From: Nitrososphaeraceae archaeon
GTDB taxonomy: Archaea > Thermoproteota > Nitrososphaeria > Nitrososphaerales > Nitrososphaeraceae
Direction: 5' to 3'
DNA length: 5,222 bases
NCBI GenBank assembly: GCA_021155845.1
Contig: JAJNBK010000086.1
Location: forward strand, 1-5,222
Shown: in pieces, positions 1 through 5,212 of the stretch
Layout of the letters: each line of letters opens with the position of its first letter
How positions within the stretch are numbered: position 1 is the stretch's first letter
Position numbers and translations under genes: made by a program
The notes under the pieces: generated by a model
Told to the model about the DNA's origin: nothing
The model's input: the letters and a program-made list of their open reading frames with translations, nothing else
Databases searched by the model: none

Positions 1-168
1 TTCTTCTGGCGTTAACAATGGTTTAAGACCCTTTCGTTCAGAAACAGCTAATATCTTGCCATCTTCATCTGCGATTCCTGCAAACCTGATAGCGGAGTCT
101 AGTGAAATAACTTCGTCACAGAATTCCTGAAAGAATTGTTGTTCCAAGTCAGATAATATAAAAAACAT
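1..168 (-). CDS. N-terminal part of small DUF6659-like thaumarchaeal protein (runs off left edge)
   Basis: Reading the minus strand from an ATG at 168 gives 56 open codons that continue past the left edge, so only the N-terminus is present. The fragment has an amphipathic start followed by DSAIRFAGI (residues 24-32), DGKILA (36-41) and RKGLKPLLTPEE (45-56). The arrangement of an IRFAGI strand, a GKI(L/V)A strand and an R-x-GL-x-PLLT-x-E segment resembles small roadblock-like single-domain proteins annotated as DUF6659 in Nitrososphaeria. Their function is unknown to me. The family call rests on memory of the motif pattern, not a search. The frame stays open upstream to a TAA at 279-277, so ATGs at 207 and 258 are alternative starts. 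I prefer 168 because the motif then lies about 24 residues from the N-terminus, but 207 is also compatible with the TATA-like element at 241-248. Confidence 0.6.
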   Translation of the reverse strand, partial: MFFILSDLEQQFFQEFCDEVISLDSAIRFAGIADEDGKILAVSERKGLKPLLTPEE

Positions 169-240
169 GTTATATTTTGACTTTCTTATTAGATGCTTAA
201 AAAACATCCAATCGTGATTGTTAATTGATCTAAACATGTA

Positions 241-248
241 ATATAAAA
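241..248 (-). promoter_or_regulatory. TATA-box candidate for the left-edge minus-strand gene
   Basis: The minus strand reads TTTTATAT here, a good archaeal TATA element. Archaeal transcription usually starts about 25 bases downstream, near 215-220. That leaves a leader of about 10 bases to the ATG at 207 or about 50 bases to the ATG at 168, and would exclude the ATG at 258. The assignment is by motif and spacing only; AT-rich spacers contain many such matches. Confidence 0.4.
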
Positions 249-539
249 GATGTCTCATGATTATGGCTATGATAACTTAACCTCCATCAAACATCAGAAA
301 TGGTAAGAACCTAATCCTTTCCCTTCACACACATACGCAAGAATAGTACCAATAGTTCAACCAATTATTTGATATGTTAGCTTTTATCATATCTTTTTTT
401 CTGCATGAAAAATAGTCATAATCAAAATACAGTCAGTCTTAACTTTTGTTTATTAGGATAAATCTTTCTATTATATTCTTTAATTTAGTATCTATGTAAT
501 ATACGATTCAATCTTAGGCATCTACATGAATAGCTATAT

Positions 540-555
540 ATATAAATATTTATAT
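540..555. repeat. Perfect 16-bp AT palindrome
   Basis: ATATAAATATTTATAT is its own reverse complement. It lies inside a longer alternating AT stretch (about 535-565) and could extrude as a hairpin or bind a dimeric protein. In sequence this AT-rich, palindromes of this size can arise by chance, so no function is claimed. Confidence 0.8.
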
Positions 556-597
556 GTAAATATATCAACCAGTGGCATCTGTAAATATAGGCTTTCT

Positions 598-613
598 AAC
601 AATATATATTGTT
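598..613. repeat. Perfect 16-bp palindrome AACAATATATATTGTT
   Basis: The 16 bases equal their reverse complement, with AACAA/TTGTT arms around an alternating AT centre. The arms make it less simple than a pure AT run and similar in form to a dimeric regulator site. It lies 42 bp after the palindrome at 540-555. No gene start is close enough to support a named operator. Confidence 0.8.
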
Positions 614-696
614 GTTCTCTTGTCCCATTTGAAAACCGATAATGTACAAATTGTTGTTCTTTCTCTTGATAAATGCATATCATAAGACATGACTTG

Positions 697-708
697 AGGT
701 AGGTAGGT
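697..708. repeat. Tetranucleotide run (AGGT)3
   Basis: Three tandem copies of AGGT. Part of it (TAGGTAG, 700-706) is the exact reverse complement of CTACCTA at 748-754, so a transcript of this region could close a 7-bp stem around a loop of about 41 bases. The feature is short and may be fortuitous. Confidence 0.7.
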
Positions 709-752
709 ACGTATGCAATCCATGACCAGTAGTATTCGTCTGCCCGTCTACC

Positions 753-760
753 TATAAAAG
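753..760 (+). promoter_or_regulatory. TATAAAAG element, possible orphan TATA box
   Basis: TATAAAAG, preceded by ACC, is a strong match to an archaeal TATA element and stands out in a locally GC-richer stretch. A start about 25 bases downstream (around 780) would fall just before the ATGs at 789 and 793. The first gives only 13 codons and the second a doubtful repeat-derived frame. If it is real, it more likely drives a non-coding transcript. Confidence 0.25.
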
Positions 761-871
761 AGGCTCATCAACAGATATTTCCTTAACGATGTATGTGTGT
801 CTATTTACATCGAATCTGTCTGCATATTAGAATATTTCTTAACCATTATTTTCAGATAGAAACATGTGTAT

Positions 872-898
872 GTATGTATTGTATGTATTGTATGTATT
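872..898. repeat. 9-bp tandem repeat, three perfect copies
   Basis: GTATGTATT is repeated exactly three times (872-880, 881-889, 890-898), preceded by further GTAT/TGTA units from about 866. The unit length is a multiple of three, so any open frame through it carries a periodic Cys-Met-Tyr or similar peptide, which explains the false-looking open frame here. It looks like a young slippage-type minisatellite. Confidence 0.85.
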
Positions 899-1109
899 AT
901 ATTCTTATTACAGATTCTAGACACTTTGAGGCAAACCTATTACTCCTAGAACTAAAATATCAGAGAATTAAAACCTTAGTTCACAGAGCCAGTTATTCTC
1001 ACTCATGTATTATCCCTTGATAATTTCTGTCTGCCGTTATTAAATTGATCATTAAGATTGTTAATTTCTAATTCTAAAAATTTTAATAGACAATATCATA
1101 TTAGATTCA

Positions 1110-1135
1110 TTTATATCTTTAGGTCATTTAAATAA
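1110..1135 (+). promoter_or_regulatory. TATA-like elements upstream of the PIN-ATPase gene
   Basis: Two candidates lie close together: TTTATATC at 1110-1117 and TTTAAATAA at 1127-1135. With usual archaeal spacing they predict transcription starts near 1138 and 1157, giving leaders of about 40 or 20 bases before the TTG at 1178. No purine-rich Shine-Dalgarno site is visible before the start. The choice between the two cannot be made from sequence alone. Confidence 0.35.
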
Positions 1136-1177
1136 TTAGCAAAGACACTTTAACCGCCTAAGAGAATTTAAAATCTG

Positions 1178-3007
1178 TTGAATAATAAAAGGTATGTTTT
1201 AGATACAAGTATAATTATTGATGGAGAGATTACAAAGATGATTGAGGGCGGTCAGATTGATAATGGTAGTGAAATTATAATTCCTTTGGCAGTTTTAGAT
1301 GAATTGCAGTCTCAAGCATCTTCTAATAAGGAGTATGGGTTTGTAGGCTTAAACGAGATTAAGAAGATAAGGGGTCAGAGTTCAATGAAGGATATCTCCC
1401 TCAGATTTCTAGGTGAACGTCCTAATATTGACGACATTCGTCTGGCAAAACGTGGAAGGATTGACGCGATTATAAAAGATGTAGCATTGCATGAAGATGC
1501 CACATTAATTACAGCTGACTATGTCCAAGCACTAGTTGCTGAGGTACAGGGAGTGAAATCATTACATATAGGAAACGTGACAAAGACAACAAACTTAGAA
1601 TTCGAAAAGTTCTTTACGGAAGATACAATGAGCGTTCATCTTAAGGAAGGAGTGTCACCTTGGGCAAAACGTGGCAAGCCGGGTGATTTTCAACTTATAA
1701 AACTCGATGAAAAAAAAAGTACATATCTAGAACTAACCAATATCATCAGAGAAATTTCTGAAGCGTCCAGAGTAAATAGAACAGGCTCCATAGAAATAAG
1801 CCGTAATGGCGCAACTGTAATACAATACGGAACATTTCGGATTGCTATAACAAGACCACCTTTTTCTGACAACCTTGAAATTACTATAGTTAGACCTATC
1901 GTGAGGCTCTCACTCGAAAGTTATAACGCTACAGAAAAGTTAATTGAAAGGCTGTCAGAGGGGTCAGAGGGGATCGTAATATCAGGTCCTCCTGGTTCTG
2001 GTAAAAGTACTTTCGCGAGCAGCCTTGCAGAATTCTATGCAAAGAAAGGCAAAATAGTAAAGACTTTTGAATCGCCGAGAGACTTGCAGGTTCCTGATGA
2101 GGTGACTCAGTATGGACCGTTAGAGGGCAGTTTTGAAAAAGCTGCGGATATTTTATTATTAGTGCGTCCAGATTATACAATATTTGATGAAGTGAGGAGA
2201 GCGCAGGACTTTGGAGTATTTTCAGATATGAGGCTAGCAGGTGTAGGGATGATCGGAGTAGTACATGCTAGTAGTCCACTAGACGCAATTCAGAGATTCA
2301 TAGGCAGAGTGGATTTGGGAATGATTCCTCATATTCTCGATACTATTATATTTATCAAGAATGGAAAAATCGAAAAAATTTATGAAGTACTGCTTACGGT
2401 CAAGGTTCCAACAGGAATGAGCGAGGCTGATCTTGCCAGACCACTTGTAGAGGTGCGAGATTTTGAAACACAAGTAATCGAATATGAAATTTATACATAT
2501 GGTGAAGAAAATGTTGTTGTTCCAATCTCCGAATTGAAACCAGTCACTCAGTCAGATAACGTCATTAAAAAATTAGCTGAATCAAAAATCAGAGATACAA
2601 TAAGGAGATTCGATCCGGATGCTGATATCAACATAATTTCAGATAATAGAGTTCAAGTTAAGGTAGGCAAGGATGTGATCGCTAGGATCATTGGCAAAGG
2701 TGGATCTACAATATCCGAGTTAGAAAGAATGCTAGGCATAAAAATTGATGTGGAAGTTAAAACTCCTACTCTTGGCAAAGAGCTTGATTTTGAAGTTACT
2801 GAAGCTGGATCTACTGTTAACATATTGGTAGATGAGGGCGCTATTGGGAAAAAAGTCGATGTCTACATCGAAGATGAATTCATCTTAAACAGCCAGGTAG
2901 GAAAGAAAGCCAGTATAAAGACTGACAAGCGATCAGACAATGGAAAGAAAATAATAAATGCATTATTGGCTGGAAACAAGATCAGGGTTTTCCAAAGTAG
3001 AGATTAG
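1178..3007 (+). CDS. PINc/VapC-family ATPase with KH domain (COG1855, PINA-like)
   Basis: A 609-residue cytosolic protein with three recognisable parts. The N-terminal PIN nuclease fold (about 5-130) has YVLDTSIIIDG with D9 and D15, AVLDELQ with E42, RIDAII with D96 and ITADY with D114, so the acidic set looks complete. The central secretion-type (PilT/GspE-like) ATPase (about 200-425) has Walker A GPPGSGKST (270-278), Walker B YTIFDEV with D337/E338, and a His box VVHAS with H363. A KH domain follows (about 490-530) with GKGG at 506-509, then about 80 more residues of basic tail. The order matches archaeal COG1855 proteins. The studied Sulfolobus homologue PINA is a hexameric ATPase that promotes Holliday-junction branch migration and works with Hjc; the same role here is inference. 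The start is TTG: an in-frame TAA at 1169-1171 lies just upstream, and the next ATG (residue 21) would remove catalytic D9 and D15. It has no co-directional neighbour and is probably transcribed alone. Confidence 0.95.
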   Translation: MNNKRYVLDTSIIIDGEITKMIEGGQIDNGSEIIIPLAVLDELQSQASSNKEYGFVGLNEIKKIRGQSSMKDISLRFLGERPNIDDIRLAKRGRIDAIIKDVALHEDATLITADYVQALVAEVQGVKSLHIGNVTKTTNLEFEKFFTEDTMSVHLKEGVSPWAKRGKPGDFQLIKLDEKKSTYLELTNIIREISEASRVNRTGSIEISRNGATVIQYGTFRIAITRPPFSDNLEITIVRPIVRLSLESYNATEKLIERLSEGSEGIVISGPPGSGKSTFASSLAEFYAKKGKIVKTFESPRDLQVPDEVTQYGPLEGSFEKAADILLLVRPDYTIFDEVRRAQDFGVFSDMRLAGVGMIGVVHASSPLDAIQRFIGRVDLGMIPHILDTIIFIKNGKIEKIYEVLLTVKVPTGMSEADLARPLVEVRDFETQVIEYEIYTYGEENVVVPISELKPVTQSDNVIKKLAESKIRDTIRRFDPDADINIISDNRVQVKVGKDVIARIIGKGGSTISELERMLGIKIDVEVKTPTLGKELDFEVTEAGSTVNILVDEGAIGKKVDVYIEDEFILNSQVGKKASIKTDKRSDNGKKIINALLAGNKIRVFQSRD

Positions 3008-3012
3008 TATTG

Positions 3013-3047
3013 ATTCATAGTCAATGAATTATTTTAATCTATTTTGT
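3013..3047 (+). terminator. Hairpin plus T-rich tract after the PIN-ATPase gene
   Basis: Five bases after the stop codon, ATTCAT (3013-3018) and ATGAAT (3024-3029) can pair around a 5-base loop. A T-rich stretch with TATTTTAATC and TATTTTG follows to 3047. Archaeal termination depends mainly on T-rich tracts, so this is a reasonable 3' end, but the stem is weak. Confidence 0.35.
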
Positions 3048-3309
3048 AAAGATGATCTGTAAGCAAAACCTCAAAACAGATTTATTAAAAATATGCGTAA
3101 TTGAAATAGATAATTAATTAGAAATTTTGAATACCTCAGACATCAAATCGAATATTTCAATTTAATTTAGATCGAGCCTATATTTTACATAAAGAGCAAA
3201 ATTTTCAAAACATTCCTCTGATCTGAGAATCTAAAGGACAAATAAGTATTACATTGTGTTTTTTTAACTTTGATGTTTTACAATCACAACGACAATTTAT
3301 CGATAATGT

Positions 3310-3327
3310 TCTGAATGTATATTCAGA
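3310..3327. repeat. Near-perfect 18-bp inverted repeat
   Basis: TCTGAAT (3310-3316) and ATTCAGA (3321-3327) are exact reverse complements separated by GTAT, giving a 7-bp stem with a 4-base loop. It sits in the middle of the convergent gap, about 300 bases from either gene, so it is not obviously the terminator of either. Confidence 0.7.
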
Positions 3328-3400
3328 GTAAATGCTAATCAATTCAATCTAGAGAAATTGCGAGCTAAAAAAAATGCTTCTGCGAATCTACATTATCAGG

Positions 3401-3427
3401 CGAGCAAGTTATAGGAGGATTTGCTCG
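3401..3427. repeat. Inverted repeat CGAGCAA/TTGCTCG with AGGAGG in the loop
   Basis: CGAGCAA (3401-3407) and TTGCTCG (3421-3427) are exact reverse complements around a 13-base loop, extendable by G-U pairs outside. The loop carries AGGAGG (3413-3418), a Shine-Dalgarno-like string, but no ATG follows at useful distance. The arms are GC-richer than their surroundings. GCGAGC also occurs 40 bases earlier (3360-3365). Confidence 0.6.
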
Positions 3428-3453
3428 TTTACCATCTTCTTATTTACATTAAA

Positions 3454-3475
3454 GAACCGATAAATCTCGGCGTTC
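3454..3475. repeat. Imperfect hairpin 27 bases after the previous inverted repeat
   Basis: GAACCGA (3454-3460) can pair with TCGG (3467-3470) and TTC (3473-3475) around a TAAATC loop, leaving a 2-base CG bulge. Together with the inverted repeat at 3401-3427 it could form a two-stem structured RNA, but this is only a pairing possibility seen by eye. Confidence 0.35.
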
Positions 3476-3591
3476 ACGAAATATAAGAACAACTTGGCCA
3501 CTTAATTTGGCTTCAAAAACATGAATGATTGATAAATAATTAGATTTGATGGCCAATTTGATAGCATCAAAGTCAAGCTAGGTAAATTACA

Positions 3592-3606
3592 TATATTTAA
3601 AAAAAT
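3592..3606 (-). terminator. Poly-T terminator of the thioesterase gene
   Basis: On the minus strand, six bases after the stop codon, the sequence reads AATTTTTTTAAATAT, with seven consecutive T at 3605-3599. This fits an archaeal T-tract terminator. No stem is needed or obvious directly before it. Confidence 0.5.
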
Positions 3607-3612
3607 TGTTGA

Positions 3613-4101
3613 TTAGATTCTTCCAGCCTCTTTCAAACGTGAAAGCATTCTCAATTCACCTTCTTTAAAACGGCTTTTTTCTTCAGCACTGTCCAAGATT
3701 ATTTGAGGAACTTCTGTAGCCTTTCCATATTTATCGAGAGCGACCATTGTAACAAACGCAGTACCTGCATGAATTCTTGTACCATCATCAAGATCTTCAG
3801 ATATTACAGTGACCTCTACTTCCATTGAAGACTTGCGTACATAATTTAATCTGGCTGTTAGAATTAAGGCATTTCCAATGAATACAGGCTTTAAAAATGT
3901 CATTCTATCAATGCTTGCAGTAACGGTATTAGCAGGGCCACAGTGCCTTTTGGCAACGAGTCCTGCAATAAGGTCTACATGTTTTAATATGACGCCGCCA
4001 AAAACATTGCCTTTTGGATTTGCATCGGTGGGTAACATAATAATTGTCATCTCTGCCTGGGATTCAGCTGGCCTTTTCCCCGGTTTAAGCGGCGACGCCA
4101 T
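3613..4101 (-). CDS. Hotdog-fold acyl-CoA thioesterase
   Basis: About 162 residues from the preferred start (170 from the upstream ATG at 4125). It should hydrolyse acyl-CoA thioesters to free acid and CoA in the cytosol; chain-length preference cannot be read. Numbering from 4125, the family signature is clear: LPTDANPKGNVFGG (31-44) with the conserved Asn40 and Gly43-Gly44, then ILKHVD (46-51) with acidic Asp51. TASIDRMTFLKPVFIG (69-84) and AFVTMVALDKYGK (123-135) complete the single hotdog. This is the YciA/cytosolic acyl-CoA hydrolase (ACOT) type. I chose ATG 4101 because a TATA-like element at 4124-4132 overlaps the ATG at 4125 and would place the transcript start almost exactly at 4101; the first eight residues from 4125 also precede the family core. 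It lies downstream of trmI on the same strand but about 270 bp away, so it is probably transcribed separately. Confidence 0.92.
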   Translation of the reverse strand: MASPLKPGKRPAESQAEMTIIMLPTDANPKGNVFGGVILKHVDLIAGLVAKRHCGPANTVTASIDRMTFLKPVFIGNALILTARLNYVRKSSMEVEVTVISEDLDDGTRIHAGTAFVTMVALDKYGKATEVPQIILDSAEEKSRFKEGELRMLSRLKEAGRI

Positions 4102-4123
4102 CCCTATACTTGCACAGATAATC

Positions 4124-4132
4124 ATAATTAAA
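4124..4132 (-). promoter_or_regulatory. TATA-box candidate of the thioesterase gene (leaderless start)
   Basis: The minus strand reads TTTAATTAT here. Its centre is about 26 bases upstream of the ATG at 4101, the spacing expected for a leaderless archaeal transcript. The element overlaps the alternative ATG at 4123-4125, which argues against that start. Confidence 0.45.
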
Positions 4133-4369
4133 CATTCAAAGCTATCGAAGCAAACACAAAAAGGATTCCAATTGAGTTGTTCTACAATTATATCCCATTG
4201 CTACAGACTAAAACCTGATCGCCCATTAGAGAAACGATTATCACAAAAGCATCTATGGGAAAAGAAGAAATATTATAGAGATAATTAGATAACATATGCT
4301 ATTTATGTAAACAAATGACGATTAAAATTATATACAAAAGGATAGCATTACAATAAGACATACATTGGC
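4133..4369. other. Spacer between trmI and thioesterase genes
   Basis: AT-rich spacer with no supported gene. A plus-strand open frame entering from the antisense of the thioesterase gene ends at 4288 and shows no recognisable protein features. On the minus strand, a T-rich stretch at about 4341-4318 (CCTTTTGTATATAATTTTAA) lies about 30 bases after the trmI stop and may serve as its terminator. ACATA (4292-4296) and TATGT (4304-4308) form a weak inverted repeat. Confidence 0.5.
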
Positions 4370-5212
4370 TTAGTCGATTACTTGAACACCCTCATCTGAC
4401 TTAGGCGAAGCGGATGAAGATGATGGATCAAGTAATTTCGAGTTACTTAATTCAACTTTTCTTCCAAATATTAAGTAAGTAGTATGTCCTATCATTCTCA
4501 TTGAAGGCCGGGTCATTCCTTCTCTTGCTTCTATATTGCGAATCATTATTTCTACACAATCAACATCGGCATATCCGCATTGTTTTAAGACAGTTGCGGT
4601 CTTTTCAAGTTGATTCATTGTGGGGCAAACCGCTACAAATGCGCCACTTCCTTTTAATGAAACGTGAACCTCGGTCACAACAGTCCAGGGATCCCCAAGA
4701 TCCACGACGGCAACATCTGCCTCTCTAATGTTAAGTCCCAAATGGGGATCCTGTTGGTGCATTGTAACGTGTTGAAGCATTCCTGCTTTTTCTAGGTTTC
4801 TTCTTGCTATAGCCATAAAATCAGGATTGACATCGTAAGTGTAGATATGGCCAGACGGCTTTACGATACTCGCCATAAATGTTGTAAGAGCAGCGCTTCC
4901 CGTTCCTATTTCTAATACTATAGAGCCGTTTTGCATACCTGTCCTAGATGCTATATAACCAAAATCCTTTGGATAAACAATCTGTGTCTTGCGTTCAGAT
5001 TTCATTATAAAGTCATGCACAGTTGGTTCAATAAGATATACGCTTTTTCCTTCAGACGTTTTTATAACAGAGCCATATTTCATTCCAATGACCGCTGAAA
5101 CATCGATGACTCCTAAATGCGTGTGCATTTTCTTTTGTGGAGTAACCTTTACCAACCATTTCTTTCTATTTGAATGAAAAAGTAAAACATAGTAACCTTC
5201 CTGAATCCTCAT
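4370..5212 (-). CDS. trmI: tRNA (adenine-N1)-methyltransferase TrmI (m1A57/58)
   Basis: A 280-residue SAM-dependent methyltransferase of the archaeal TrmI/Gcd14-Trm61 family, which forms a tetramer and makes m1A at T-loop positions 57 and 58 of tRNA. The N-terminal beta domain (about 1-65) has the typical opening IQEGYYVLL and THLGVID. PQIVHP-like TQIVYPKDFGYI (76-87) leads into the Rossmann domain: SAM motif LEIGTGSAALT (100-110) with E101, G103 and G105, acidic D127 in YTYDVNPDF, and catalytic motif DLGDPW (171-176), whose first Asp matches the active-site Asp of studied TrmI enzymes. The conserved end segment TRPSMRMIGHTTYLIFGRK follows (234-252). About 28 Ser- and acid-rich residues after it exceed the usual length of about 250-255. 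The ATG at 5212 is supported because family proteins begin just before the EG-x-YV segment. The upstream frame is open to the window edge, so an earlier start cannot be formally excluded. The promoter lies beyond the window. Confidence 0.93.
   Translation of the reverse strand: MRIQEGYYVLLFHSNRKKWLVKVTPQKKMHTHLGVIDVSAVIGMKYGSVIKTSEGKSVYLIEPTVHDFIMKSERKTQIVYPKDFGYIASRTGMQNGSIVLEIGTGSAALTTFMASIVKPSGHIYTYDVNPDFMAIARRNLEKAGMLQHVTMHQQDPHLGLNIREADVAVVDLGDPWTVVTEVHVSLKGSGAFVAVCPTMNQLEKTATVLKQCGYADVDCVEIMIRNIEAREGMTRPSMRMIGHTTYLIFGRKVELSNSKLLDPSSSSASPKSDEGVQVID

Larger units (their letters stand above)
169..1177. other. About 1 kb gene-poor AT-rich spacer
   Basis: No convincing protein gene, tRNA or rRNA is visible on either strand between the divergent left-edge gene and the PIN-ATPase gene. 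The longest plus-strand open frame (793-1020) is low-complexity and Cys/Tyr-rich because it passes through a tandem repeat, so I do not call it. The spacer holds two perfect AT palindromes (540-555, 598-613), an imperfect direct repeat of ATTGTTGTTCT beside the second palindrome (608-618 and 650-660), an AGGT run (697-708), a TATAAAAG element (753-760) and a 9-bp tandem repeat (872-898). The stretch around 690-770 is visibly richer in G and C than its surroundings. Confidence 0.7.
3008..3612. other. 605-bp gap between convergent genes
   Basis: The gap lies between the 3' ends of the PIN-ATPase gene and the thioesterase gene, where only terminators are expected. No protein gene is convincing; the best plus-strand frame is 29 codons (3374-3463), starts right after a poly-A run and is rich in Arg and Ile. 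It holds three small inverted repeats (3310-3327, 3401-3427, 3454-3475), another (TTTGAT 3545-3550 with ATCAAA 3566-3571), and a run of seven T at 3259-3265. No tRNA-like structure or clear C/D-box pair was found. Confidence 0.65.

Noticed and set aside
690..780. Possible C/D-box sRNA on the minus strand (TTGATGA near 774)
   Set aside because: The C box lacks the purine at its first position and no matching D box (CTGA) lies at suitable distance.
793..1020. Plus-strand 75-codon open frame
   Set aside because: It runs through the 9-bp tandem repeat, is rich in Cys, Tyr and His with no recognisable domain, and has no clear ribosome-binding site. It reads as an open frame by chance.
1690..2473. 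Several minus-strand open frames inside the PIN-ATPase gene
   Set aside because: They are antisense to clear ATPase motifs (Walker A, Walker B, His box) and their translations show no domain.
3052..3117. 21-codon plus-strand frame just after the PIN-ATPase gene
   Set aside because: It is too short, has no ribosome-binding site and has ordinary AT-rich composition. It is indistinguishable from chance.
3040..3240. Possible C/D-box sRNA (GATGATC and CTGA strings)
   Set aside because: The C-like and D-like strings are about 160 bases apart and not in the usual 50-65-base arrangement, with no C'/D' pair.
3878..4288. Plus-strand 136-codon open frame antisense to the thioesterase gene
   Set aside because: Most of it lies opposite the well-supported hotdog gene, and the part beyond it has no recognisable features. 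Its hydrophobic start is the mirror of coding sequence.
4501..5177. Plus-strand open frames inside trmI
   Set aside because: Both lie antisense to the SAM-binding and N-terminal domains of TrmI and have no domain-like sequence.
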